Source: Candidatus Omnitrophota bacterium
GTDB taxonomy: Bacteria; Omnitrophota; Gorgyraeia; DTHP01
DNA length: 10,608 bases
Assembly (NCBI GenBank): GCA_023818555.1
Contig: JAMWCG010000006.1
Coordinates: forward strand, 1 to 10,608
Direction of reading: 5' to 3'
Positions 1 to 6,970 of this stretch are shown piece after piece. How positions within the stretch are numbered: position 1 is the stretch's first letter; each line of letters starts with the position of its first letter. The notes beneath the pieces were generated by a model. It was not told the origin of the DNA. It saw only the letters and a program-made list of their open reading frames with translations, and did not search any database. Position numbers and translations under genes: made by a program.

Positions 1-1
1 G

Positions 2-2323
2 TTTAAATTACCCCAAAAGATAAAGGAAGATTTAGCCAGTTACAACAAAGCAATAAATGATTATTTAGAAGGCAAGTCCTCTTGGCAAAGATTCTCGGGG
101 ATAAGGGTTCCTTGGGGGAATTACTCTCATCGCGGTGGGAAAGTTTTTATGGCAAGAATAAGGATACCCGGAGGAGTAATTTTACCTTCTCAACTTAAAG
201 CCTTGGCAGAATGTTCCGAAATTTATGGAGACGGTATACTTCACATCACTACACGCCAAGATATTCAGATCCATAATCTAAAGATAGAAGATATTATTAA
301 AGTCCATAATTTTTTAAAGGACTACGAACTTTCTTCGCGGGGAGGAGGAGGAAATACGGTAAGAAATGTCACTGCTTGTCCCTTAGCAGGAGTCTGTCAA
401 GAGGAGTTATTTGATGTAAGGGAAGATGCGATTGCTTTAAGCGAATATCTTATCAGCGATGAGATTTCTTATAATCTACCCCGCAAATTTAAAATTGCCT
501 TTTCCGGATGTTCTTTAGACTGCGCAGGTTGTCTGGTAAACGATGTAGGATTATTAGCCATAACCAGAGATGCGCAGCAAGGATACCGAGTTTTTGTAGG
601 CGGAGGTATGGGAGCAATTTCTTTAAAGGGTAAACTTTTAGAGGATTTTGTCTTGCGTAAAGATTTAGGTTATGTGATTTCTGCGATTAGAAATACCTTT
701 TATAAATATGGAGACAGAAGAAACAAACATCATAATCGCTTAAGATTTCTTATTCAAGACATCGGCCTGGATAAATTTAAAGAATATTATCTCAGTGAAC
801 TTAAAGAGATAAAAGAAAATGAATATATCTCCTTAAGAAAAATAGAGTTTAATTATCCTGCTTACAGAACTGTTCCTTTGCCCGATATTGCCGAGGAAGA
901 ATTCAAGGCATTTTTAAAATATAATTGTCAACTCCAGAAACAGGCTGGCTTTTTTATTGTTAAGTTACGCATTCCTCGTGGAGATTTAGAGGCTGAAACT
1001 GCTAAAGAATTAGTAAAGATAATTTCTGAATTTTCGCAAGTTGAACTGCGCACCTCTCAGGAGCAGAATTTATATATAGTAAATATGCCAATAGAACATT
1101 TATATAATCTCTATCGCAAATTAAAAACACTTTCTTTAGATTTTCTATATCCCCAAACCCTTATAGATATTGTTGCCTGTAAAGGTTCTACTACCTGTAA
1201 TCTTGGTTTATGCAATTCTCCGGGTTTGGCAAAGGAATTAGAGAAGATGCTAAAAGAAGATTTCCTTTTCAGTAAGATATTTGATAAAATAAAGATAAAG
1301 ATAAACGGCTGTCCCAATGCCTGTGGTCAGCATCCCTTAGGGATGGTCTCTTTTTGCGGTGCAGTAAGAAAGATAAAGACAAGACCTCTTCCCTTTTACC
1401 GAGTCTTTCTGGGAGGTAGGATTGCCTTAGATGAAACTAAACTCGCTGCTGATACAGGAATTTTAATCCCGGCTAAAAATGCAGTTTTGTTCTTAAAAGA
1501 TTTTCTGAAAGAAATAGAGAAAGAGATAGATGAGAAGACGGATATTTATAAATTCATTGCAGAAAGGGCAAAAGATATCGCAAGTGAGATTGCGCAAAGA
1601 TATACCTATGTTCCTGATTATGCAGAAGACAGGTCTTTTTATATTGATTGGGGAAGAACCGAGGAGTTTTCCTTAAGCGGTTTGGGCCCGGGAGAATGTG
1701 GTGCGGGTGTATTAGATATGATTGAGGGAGACCTTAGGGAAGCAGAGATTTCTCTTAAGCAGGCAGAGAAAGAAGATTATTCCATTAGTCTGATAAAGAA
1801 AAGCATTCTTCTTACTGCGCGAGCTTTATTGGTAGTAAGAGGGATAGACCCCCGAAGCGAAGAAGAGGTCTTTTCAGGATTTGTGGATAAATTTGTGAAA
1901 GAAGATTTAGTGGATGCTAAATATTCTTCCTTAAAAGAGGAATTCTCAGCCCTTAAGGAAGATCTGGATTTTAACGCGAGGGAAAAATGGTTTTTCTTTG
2001 CTCAGGAATTCTTAAAGGACATCCGGAAACTATATCAGAGCATGGATTCTGCTTTTAATTTCCCTAAATTAAAAACAAAAGAAGATGTGGCCAGTAAAGC
2101 GGAGAGATATTTATTAGATTTGAAAGGCACACCCTGCCCCATAAATTATGTGAAGACAAAGTTATTTCTGGAAAACTTAAAATCAAAAGAGCTCTTAGAA
2201 GTTTTATTGGATGAGGGAGAGCCGATAAATAATGTGCCTAAGAGTTTGGAAGCAGATGGCCACAGGATATTAAAGATAGAGAAGAAGAATGGATTTTACA
2301 GTGTAATAATAGAAAAATTTTAA
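2..2323 (+). CDS. Nitrite/sulfite reductase (siroheme, 4Fe-4S) with HEPN-like and TusA-like C-terminal domains; 5' end outside window
   Basis: Probably the cytoplasmic six-electron reduction of sulfite to sulfide; nitrite is a possible alternative substrate. The frame is open from base 2, and the 49 residues before the ATG at 149 match the family N-terminus (an FSGIRVPWGNYSHRGG-like stretch), so that ATG is internal and perhaps only a few to some tens of residues are missing. Numbering from that Met: first half-domain with RIRIPGG (2-9), TTRQ (34-37), C77-X5-C83, PRKFK (111-115) and C121-X3-C125. The second half has C344-X5-C350 and GC388PNAC392, the canonical cluster/siroheme ligands. Arg5, Arg36, Lys113 and Lys115 correspond to the sulfite-binding residues of CysI. 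A charged helical region (about 512-625) looks HEPN-like. The last 70 residues are TusA/SirA-like with CPIN at 663-666 in place of CPxP, possibly passing sulfur onward. It is first in the visible operon, 17 bases before thrC. The family is sure; substrate and sulfur relay are inferred. Confidence 0.93.
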   Translation, partial: FKLPQKIKEDLASYNKAINDYLEGKSSWQRFSGIRVPWGNYSHRGGKVFMARIRIPGGVILPSQLKALAECSEIYGDGILHITTRQDIQIHNLKIEDIIKVHNFLKDYELSSRGGGGNTVRNVTACPLAGVCQEELFDVREDAIALSEYLISDEISYNLPRKFKIAFSGCSLDCAGCLVNDVGLLAITRDAQQGYRVFVGGGMGAISLKGKLLEDFVLRKDLGYVISAIRNTFYKYGDRRNKHHNRLRFLIQDIGLDKFKEYYLSELKEIKENEYISLRKIEFNYPAYRTVPLPDIAEEEFKAFLKYNCQLQKQAGFFIVKLRIPRGDLEAETAKELVKIISEFSQVELRTSQEQNLYIVNMPIEHLYNLYRKLKTLSLDFLYPQTLIDIVACKGSTTCNLGLCNSPGLAKELEKMLKEDFLFSKIFDKIKIKINGCPNACGQHPLGMVSFCGAVRKIKTRPLPFYRVFLGGRIALDETKLAADTGILIPAKNAVLFLKDFLKEIEKEIDEKTDIYKFIAERAKDIASEIAQRYTYVPDYAEDRSFYIDWGRTEEFSLSGLGPGECGAGVLDMIEGDLREAEISLKQAEKEDYSISLIKKSILLTARALLVVRGIDPRSEEEVFSGFVDKFVKEDLVDAKYSSLKEEFSALKEDLDFNAREKWFFFAQEFLKDIRKLYQSMDSAFNFPKLKTKEDVASKAERYLLDLKGTPCPINYVKTKLFLENLKSKELLEVLLDEGEPINNVPKSLEADGHRILKIEKKNGFYSVIIEKF

Positions 2324-2340
2324 AAAGACAGGGAGAAAAG

Positions 2341-3567
2341 ATGAGTTATATTAAAGGGTTAAAGTGCCGGGAATGTGGTAGAGTATATCCTAAAGAACCA
2401 CTCTATGTGTGTGAATACTGTTTTGGCCCCTTAGAGGTAGACTATGACTACGAGAAGATAAAAAAGAAACTAACCAGAAAGATTATTGAGTGCCGGCCTA
2501 AAAATATGTGGCGGCATAAAGAACTTCTACCTATAGATGGGGAACCCACAGACGGTTTAAATACAGGATTTACTCCCTTAATAAGGGCAAAAAATTTAGA
2601 AAAGGTGTTGGGAGTAAAGGAACTCTATTTAAAAGATGACTCGGTAAACCATCCTACCTTATCTTTTAAAGATAGGGTGGTGGCGGTGGCTTTATCCAAA
2701 GCAAAGGAATTTGGCTTTGATACAGTCGCTTGTGCCTCTACTGGCAATTTAGCCAATTCAGTGGCCGCACAAGCAGCAGTGGCAGGATTAAAAAGATATA
2801 TTTTCATTCCTGCAGATTTAGAACTTGGCAAAATAATAGGAACCCTTATCTATAATCCGATTTTGGTGGCTGTGGAAGGGAATTATGACCAAGTAAATAG
2901 GTTATGTTCGGAGATTGCCACAAAATATAAATGGGCTTTTGTGAATATAAATATAAGACCTTATTATGCAGAAGGTTCTAAAACTTTTGCTTATGAAATT
3001 GCAGAACAACTCGGATGGCACGCTCCTAAACATATAATTGTTCCTTGTGCAGGGGGTTCTTTGATTACCAAAATTTGGAAGGGATTAAAAGAACTCTATA
3101 AATTGGGTTTGATTGATAAATTGGATACTAAAGTCTATGCTGCCCAAGCAAAAGGCTGTGCCCCCATTATTACTGCGGTTAAGGAGAATTCCGAAATTAT
3201 TAAGCCGGTCAAACCCAACACCATTGCCAAATCCTTAGCCATTGGGAACCCTGCGGATGGAATATATGCAGTGAGCACGGTAAAAGAATCGGGGGGTTGG
3301 GCAGAAGAGGTTTCTGACGAGGAGATTGTGGAGGCAATAAAACTCTTAGCAAAAAGTGAGGGGGTTTTTACGGAAACCGCAGGAGGGGTTACTTTAGGCG
3401 TGACTAAAAAACTTATTACCCAGGGTAAAATTCCCAGGGATGAATCTATCGTCGTTTGCATAACCGGTAATGGATTAAAAACTCAGGAAGCAGTTGCTGA
3501 AAAGATAGGCAAACCAATAAAGATTAAACCTACCCTCACTTCGTTTGAGGAAAACATAAAAATTTAA
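2341..3567 (+). CDS. thrC: Threonine synthase family PLP enzyme with N-terminal zinc ribbon
   Basis: Family reaction: O-phospho-L-homoserine plus water gives L-threonine and phosphate. The 408-residue protein starts with a zinc ribbon (C9, C12, C24, C27), then a fold-type II PLP domain with NTGFTPL at 74-80, PLP lysine K110 in TLSFKDR, an ASTGNLA cofactor-phosphate region, an AGGSL loop, SLAIGNPADG, and a TETAGG segment near the end. Length and motifs fit the zinc-ribbon threonine synthases common in anaerobes. The start is supported by GGGAG about 6 bases upstream. It lies between sulfite reductase and a ThiF-like activating enzyme rather than with hom/thrB, which suggests that here it, or a paralogue, might use phosphohomoserine with a sulfur nucleophile to make homocysteine. 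That is inference. The sequence by itself supports threonine synthase; cysteine-synthase-like activity is a weaker alternative. Confidence 0.88.
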   Translation: MSYIKGLKCRECGRVYPKEPLYVCEYCFGPLEVDYDYEKIKKKLTRKIIECRPKNMWRHKELLPIDGEPTDGLNTGFTPLIRAKNLEKVLGVKELYLKDDSVNHPTLSFKDRVVAVALSKAKEFGFDTVACASTGNLANSVAAQAAVAGLKRYIFIPADLELGKIIGTLIYNPILVAVEGNYDQVNRLCSEIATKYKWAFVNINIRPYYAEGSKTFAYEIAEQLGWHAPKHIIVPCAGGSLITKIWKGLKELYKLGLIDKLDTKVYAAQAKGCAPIITAVKENSEIIKPVKPNTIAKSLAIGNPADGIYAVSTVKESGGWAEEVSDEEIVEAIKLLAKSEGVFTETAGGVTLGVTKKLITQGKIPRDESIVVCITGNGLKTQEAVAEKIGKPIKIKPTLTSFEENIKI

Positions 3568-3574
3568 GAGGAAG

Positions 3575-4390
3575 ATGATGAAATTACGCGAAGACCAGAT
3601 TGAAAGATACTCAAGACAGATTATTCTGCCCAATGTAGGCGGAAAAGGTCAAGAAAAATTATGCAATGCCAGAGTCTTAATCATAGGTGCAGGTGGACTT
3701 GGTTCTCCGGCTGCTTTATATTTAGCCTCTGCGGGCATAGGAAAGATAGGGATAGTAGATTCAGATAAGGTAGAACTTAACAACCTGCAAAGGCAGATTC
3801 TTCATTCTACAAAGGATGTGGGAAGAGCAAAAGTAGACTCTGCTCAAGATAGACTTGTGGGGATAAATCCAGATGTTAAGGTGGTTACTTATAATCTCAG
3901 ACTCACTTCGGAGAATATTTTAAATATTATCAAGGATTACGATATTATTGTGGATGGTTCAGATAATTTCCCCACACGCTATTTAGTAAACGACGCCTGT
4001 GTTTTATCGGGTAAGCCACTTTCGCACGGCGGCATATTTAGATTTGACGGTCAGGCAATCACAGTTATACCTGGTGAGAGTGCCTGTTACAGATGTCTTT
4101 TTCCTGAGCCACCTCCGCCTGGACTTGTGCCGAGTTGCCAGGAGGCAGGGATTTTGGGTGCGGTCGCAGGTGTGATAGGCGTAATTCAAGCCAATGAAGT
4201 TCTGAAATATATTTTAGGGATAGGAAATCTTTTGACCGGGAAACTGCTGGTCTTTAATGCTCTGGATTCCTCTTTTCGGCAGGTAAAAGTCCCCAGGGAC
4301 CCGAACTGTCCGGTTTGTGGAGAAAACCCCACGGTAAGAGAGTTGATAGATTATGAAGAATTTTGTAATTTGAGAAGGAAGGAGGAATGA
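3575..4390 (+). CDS. ThiF/MoeB/HcyF-type E1-like adenylyltransferase (sulfur-carrier activation)
   Basis: Cytoplasmic ATP-dependent enzyme that adenylates the C-terminal Gly-Gly of a ubiquitin-like sulfur carrier (ThiS, MoaD, HcyS or CysO type) before thiocarboxylation. The 271 residues show GAGGLGS at 38-44, D62 and the NNLQRQ segment (69-74), DGSDNF at 127-132, zinc cysteines C171/C174 and C245/C248, and C188 in the PSCQEAGILG loop where the family has its reactive cysteine. There is no C-terminal rhodanese domain, so sulfur must come from another protein; the upstream TusA-like domain or NifS could be the donor. Two ATGs sit in tandem (3575 and 3578), and the second is the better distance from the GAGGAAG ribosome site. 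The start is 7 bases after the thrC stop. Sequence alone does not separate ThiF, MoeB and HcyF; the sulfur-operon context favours amino-acid sulfur assimilation over molybdopterin. No carrier gene is visible here. Confidence 0.9.
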   Translation: MMKLREDQIERYSRQIILPNVGGKGQEKLCNARVLIIGAGGLGSPAALYLASAGIGKIGIVDSDKVELNNLQRQILHSTKDVGRAKVDSAQDRLVGINPDVKVVTYNLRLTSENILNIIKDYDIIVDGSDNFPTRYLVNDACVLSGKPLSHGGIFRFDGQAITVIPGESACYRCLFPEPPPPGLVPSCQEAGILGAVAGVIGVIQANEVLKYILGIGNLLTGKLLVFNALDSSFRQVKVPRDPNCPVCGENPTVRELIDYEEFCNLRRKEE

Positions 4391-4393
4391 GCT

Positions 4394-4633
4394 ATGGCAA
4401 AGCAGATGGTCCATTTAGTTTTTCCCAAAGAATTGATTAAGAAACCCGTGATCTATACTATGGCTAAGAAGTATGATATAATCCCCAATATTCGCAGAGC
4501 AAAAGTTACCGAAGAAGTAGGCGAGGTTACTTTAGAATTAAGTGGCTCAAAGGAAAAGTTGGAGAAAGCCAGAAGGTATCTGGAAAGGATGGGTATAAAA
4601 TTTGAGCCAGTGGTGGGAGATATAGTAGAATAA
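4394..4633 (+). CDS. Stand-alone NIL-domain protein
   Basis: A 79-residue protein that is essentially one NIL domain (about residues 6-72): beta strand MVHLVFP, helix KKPVIYTMAKKYD, the characteristic PNIRRA segment at 31-36 and a second beta-alpha-beta unit ending in KFEPVV. NIL domains are known from the C-terminus of the methionine importer ATPase MetN, where they bind methionine, and from NIL-ferredoxin proteins tied to sulfur incorporation into homocysteine in anaerobes. There is no cysteine and no ferredoxin motif, so this copy cannot bind an Fe-S cluster itself. It starts 3 bases after the adenylyltransferase stop, with AGGAGG 8 bases upstream, and closes the operon. A methionine-sensing or sulfur-transfer accessory role is inferred from family and context only. 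Confidence 0.85.
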   Translation: MAKQMVHLVFPKELIKKPVIYTMAKKYDIIPNIRRAKVTEEVGEVTLELSGSKEKLEKARRYLERMGIKFEPVVGDIVE

Positions 4634-4651
4634 ATTACGCTATAATTTATT
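4629..4651. repeat. AT-rich perfect inverted repeat at the end of the sulfur operon
   Basis: Nine-base perfect inverted repeat, AATAAATTA then cgcta then TAATTTATT. It begins at the stop codon of the NIL gene and touches the -35 box of the nifU promoter. All arm pairs are A-T, so it is a poor intrinsic terminator; an operator overlapping the promoter is an alternative. Chance occurrence is possible in AT-rich DNA. Confidence 0.35.
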
Positions 4652-4680
4652 TGACAGGGCATTGTTTATTATGATATAAA
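4651..4680 (+). promoter_or_regulatory. Sigma70-like promoter for nifU-nifS
   Basis: A perfect TTGACA at 4651-4656, an 18-base spacer and TATAAA at 4675-4680 predict a transcript start near 4687 and a leader of about 34 bases. A purine-rich Shine-Dalgarno (GGAGAGGAG, 4707-4715) precedes the nifU ATG. This implies nifUS can be transcribed separately from the sulfur operon before it. Confidence 0.7.
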
Positions 4681-4720
4681 AACTCTCTGTGTATAAGAAT
4701 GTCTTTGGAGAGGAGAAGAG

Positions 4721-5578
4721 ATGTGGTTTTATTCTGAAAAAGTAAAAGAATTGTTCAAAAACCCCAAGAATGTGGGAGAGATTGAGAATCCCGATGCAGT
4801 GGGAGAGGTTGGCAATATTATCTGTGGAGATGCTCTGCGTCTTACTCTAAGGATAGATAAAAAGACAAATAAAATTTTAGATGCCAAGTTTCAGACCTTT
4901 GGTTGTGCAAGTGCCATTGCCTCTTCTTCAGCATTGACCGAGATGATTAAGGGCAAAACCATTGATGAGGCAGCGAGAATTACCAATAAGGATATCGCGG
5001 AATACCTTGGAGGTTTACCGAACGAAAAGATGCATTGCTCGGTAATGGGTATGGAGGCATTAGAGGCGGCAATTGCTAATTATAGAGGAGCACCTTTTAA
5101 GAAAGAAACAGTGGGAGAAGAAAAAATTGTCTGTAAATGTTTCAGTGTGACCGATAAAAAGATAATTCGTGCCATAAAAGAAAATAATCTGAGGACTGTA
5201 GAAGAGGTTACTAATTTTACCAAGGCAGGAGGAGGATGTGGTAAGTGTAAACCGGAGATAGAAAAATTGCTTAAAGAATTCTGGGAGAAAGAGGAAACTA
5301 AAAAAGTTCATCCGAAGGAGCCCATAAAAAAGAAACTTACAAATTTACAGCGCATTTCTCTTATTCAGGAAACTATTGAAAGGGAAATCCGACCGCAACT
5401 TAAAGCAGATGGTGGAGATATTGAACTTCTGGATATAGAAGGAAATAAAGTTTATGTGAAATTCTTAGGCACCTGTTTAGGTTGCCCTGCTACGGGAGTA
5501 ACTTTAAAAGCTTTAGTAGAATCAAAATTGAAAGAATTCGTTGATACAGATATTAGAGTAGAGGAAGTTAAGGAATGA
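4721..5578 (+). CDS. nifU: Fe-S cluster scaffold protein NifU (three-domain)
   Basis: Scaffold on which Fe-S clusters are built from iron and NifS-derived sulfur, then handed to apo-proteins. The 285 residues form the complete three-domain type: an IscU-like N-terminal domain with C35, D37, C62 and C106, a central BFD-like [2Fe-2S] domain with C138-X-C140 and C173-X2-C176, and a C-terminal Nfu domain with GTC252LGC255P. All nine conserved cysteines of classical NifU are present, so it should be functional. A lysine-rich linker (about 182-208) separates domains two and three. The ATG at 4721 has a strong upstream ribosome site. Its stop overlaps the nifS start (ATGA). No nitrogenase gene is near; non-diazotrophs also use NifU/NifS for general Fe-S assembly, and the neighbouring siroheme/4Fe-4S reductase is an obvious client. 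Confidence 0.96.
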   Translation: MWFYSEKVKELFKNPKNVGEIENPDAVGEVGNIICGDALRLTLRIDKKTNKILDAKFQTFGCASAIASSSALTEMIKGKTIDEAARITNKDIAEYLGGLPNEKMHCSVMGMEALEAAIANYRGAPFKKETVGEEKIVCKCFSVTDKKIIRAIKENNLRTVEEVTNFTKAGGGCGKCKPEIEKLLKEFWEKEETKKVHPKEPIKKKLTNLQRISLIQETIEREIRPQLKADGGDIELLDIEGNKVYVKFLGTCLGCPATGVTLKALVESKLKEFVDTDIRVEEVKE

Positions 5579-6747
5579 AAAAAGTAATTTATGTAGATAA
5601 CAATGCCACAACCAAAGTAGCACCTGAGGTATTTGAGGCAATGAAGCCCTTTCTCACTGATGAATACGGAAATCCCTCAAGTATGCATACCTTTGGTGGT
5701 AAAGTCGCTAAATACATTGAGCAGGCAAGAGAAGCTATCGCAGACCTCTTGGGTGCAAGTGACCCCTCCGAAATCATCTTTACCAGTGGTGGGACAGAAA
5801 GTGATAATACTGCAATAATGAGTACACTGAGGTCTTATCCTGATAAGAAACACATCATTACCACAAAAGTAGAGCATTCGGCAGTACTGAACTTATGCCA
5901 CTATTTAGAAACAATAGGATATAGGGTAACTTATCTGGGGGTAAATAGTGAAGGATTGATAGACATAAATGAGCTGAAGAGTGCAATTGACCAGGATACA
6001 GCAGTGATTTCTATAATGTATGCAAATAATGAGACAGGAGTGATTTTCCCTATAGAAGAGATAGCCGAGATAGCCAGGATAAGAGGGGTGGTCTTTCATA
6101 CTGATGCAGTGCAGGCAGTGGGAAAAATTCCCTTTAAACTCACAGAATTACCGGTAGACCTTTTGTCATTATCCGGACATAAGTTACATGCACCAAAAGG
6201 GATTGGTGCTCTGTATGTGCGTAAAGGCACAAGATTTACGCCCCTCGTAATAGGGGGTCATCAGGAACATGGCCGACGGGGAGGCACGGAAAATGTGGCC
6301 GGAATTGTAGGTTTAGGTGTTGCCTGCCAGTTAGCTAAGCAAGCCATGGGAGAAGAAAGAACGCGGATTAAAGCCTTGCGCGACAAATTGGAGAGAGCAA
6401 TCTTAGAGAAAATACCTCACACCCGGATTAATGGACATCCTCAATATAGGCTTCCTAACACTACAAATATTGGGTTTGAGTTTATTGAGGGAGAAGCGAT
6501 TCTATTGATGCTTGATGAAAAAGGCATCTGTGCCTCATCCGGCTCTGCCTGCACCTCTGGTTCTTTGACCCCCTCTCATGTACTGAAGGCAATGGGAGTT
6601 CCTTTTACTTTTATTCAGGGTTCTATCCGTTTTAGCCTCAGCCGTTACAATAGTGAGGAAGATATAGATTATATTATTAAGAACCTACCTCCGATTATTG
6701 CACGGCTAAGAGAAATCTCTCCTTATGGCAAAGAGAGAGTTTCTTAA
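5575..6747 (+). CDS. nifS: Cysteine desulfurase NifS
   Basis: PLP enzyme that removes sulfur from L-cysteine, giving alanine and a protein persulfide, and donates it to NifU and possibly to sulfur carriers. The 390-residue protein has the class V aminotransferase fold: YVDNNATT at the N-terminus, SGGTESDN at 71-78, PLP-stacking H101, NNETG (151-155), D177 and Q180, PLP lysine K203 in SGHKLHAPKG, and RRGGTEN at 234-240. The catalytic cysteine is C326 in SSGSACTSGS, at the position of Azotobacter NifS Cys325. The short active-site loop and length place it in the NifS/IscS group rather than SufS. The start codon overlaps the nifU stop by four bases (ATGA), implying translational coupling. No clear intrinsic terminator follows. 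Confidence 0.96.
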   Translation: MKKVIYVDNNATTKVAPEVFEAMKPFLTDEYGNPSSMHTFGGKVAKYIEQAREAIADLLGASDPSEIIFTSGGTESDNTAIMSTLRSYPDKKHIITTKVEHSAVLNLCHYLETIGYRVTYLGVNSEGLIDINELKSAIDQDTAVISIMYANNETGVIFPIEEIAEIARIRGVVFHTDAVQAVGKIPFKLTELPVDLLSLSGHKLHAPKGIGALYVRKGTRFTPLVIGGHQEHGRRGGTENVAGIVGLGVACQLAKQAMGEERTRIKALRDKLERAILEKIPHTRINGHPQYRLPNTTNIGFEFIEGEAILLMLDEKGICASSGSACTSGSLTPSHVLKAMGVPFTFIQGSIRFSLSRYNSEEDIDYIIKNLPPIIARLREISPYGKERVS

Positions 6748-6857
6748 ATATATTCCCCTCCGCACACCCCAGCAATAAATTTCTCTTGAAAAATAGATTT
6801 TGCTAATCCTTTCTTTTTGCTTGGTTTCTTCCCAATCCACAGCTTGATAAAAAATAC

Positions 6858-6885
6858 TTGACAAGTGAAAATTTTATGGTATATT
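6858..6885 (+). promoter_or_regulatory. Sigma70-like promoter for nadE
   Basis: Perfect TTGACA at 6858-6863, then TATATT at 6880-6885 after 16 bases (or TATTAT at 6882-6887 after 18). Transcription should start near 6892-6895, leaving a leader of roughly 75-80 bases before the preferred nadE ATG. The upstream part of the intergenic region (6748-6857) is pyrimidine-rich and shows no gene or clear terminator. Confidence 0.7.
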
Positions 6886-6915
6886 ATTATCTGTCCACAT
6901 TGAGGTGAAAAAGAC

Positions 6916-6957
6916 AGAGATGTCTTCTGGCAGAAATGCTGGAAGACATTTTTATTT
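6916..6957 (+). promoter_or_regulatory. Leader hairpin with GAAA loop and T-run before nadE (possible attenuator)
   Basis: The arms ATGTCTTCTGGCA (6920-6932) and TGCTGGAAGACAT (6937-6949) pair over 13 positions with only two G-U wobbles, around a GAAA tetraloop. Four more A-U/G-U pairs (6916-6919 with 6950-6953) extend it into a T-rich tract TTTTTATTTT. A stem this long plus a U-tract is terminator-like, yet it lies after the nadE promoter and just before the GGGGG ribosome site, as expected for an attenuator or RNA switch. The structure is seen in the sequence; the function is inferred. It matches no riboswitch class I can recognise. Confidence 0.6.
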
Positions 6958-6970
6958 TGGGGGTAGAAAT

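Noticed and set aside
149..151. ATG as the start of the sulfite reductase
   Set aside because: The frame stays open to base 2, and the residues before this ATG match the conserved N-terminal region of the family, so the Met is internal.
3135..3461. Minus-strand open frame inside thrC (about 108 codons)
   Set aside because: Lies wholly within a conserved + strand gene and shows no family features.
4641..4646. Perfect TATAAT as a -10 box
   Set aside because: No -35-like sequence 16-18 bases upstream and no TG extension; the TTGACA at 4651 with TATAAA at 4675 is much better.
6730..6790. Terminator after nifS
   Set aside because: Only an AAGAGA/TCTCTT match with a very long loop and no stable GC stem; not enough to call.
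6905..6970. GTG 6905 or ATG 6920 as nadE start
   Set aside because: They add 17-22 residues encoded by a strong RNA hairpin and not typical of NadE. ATG 6971 gives the normal N-terminus with a ribosome site.
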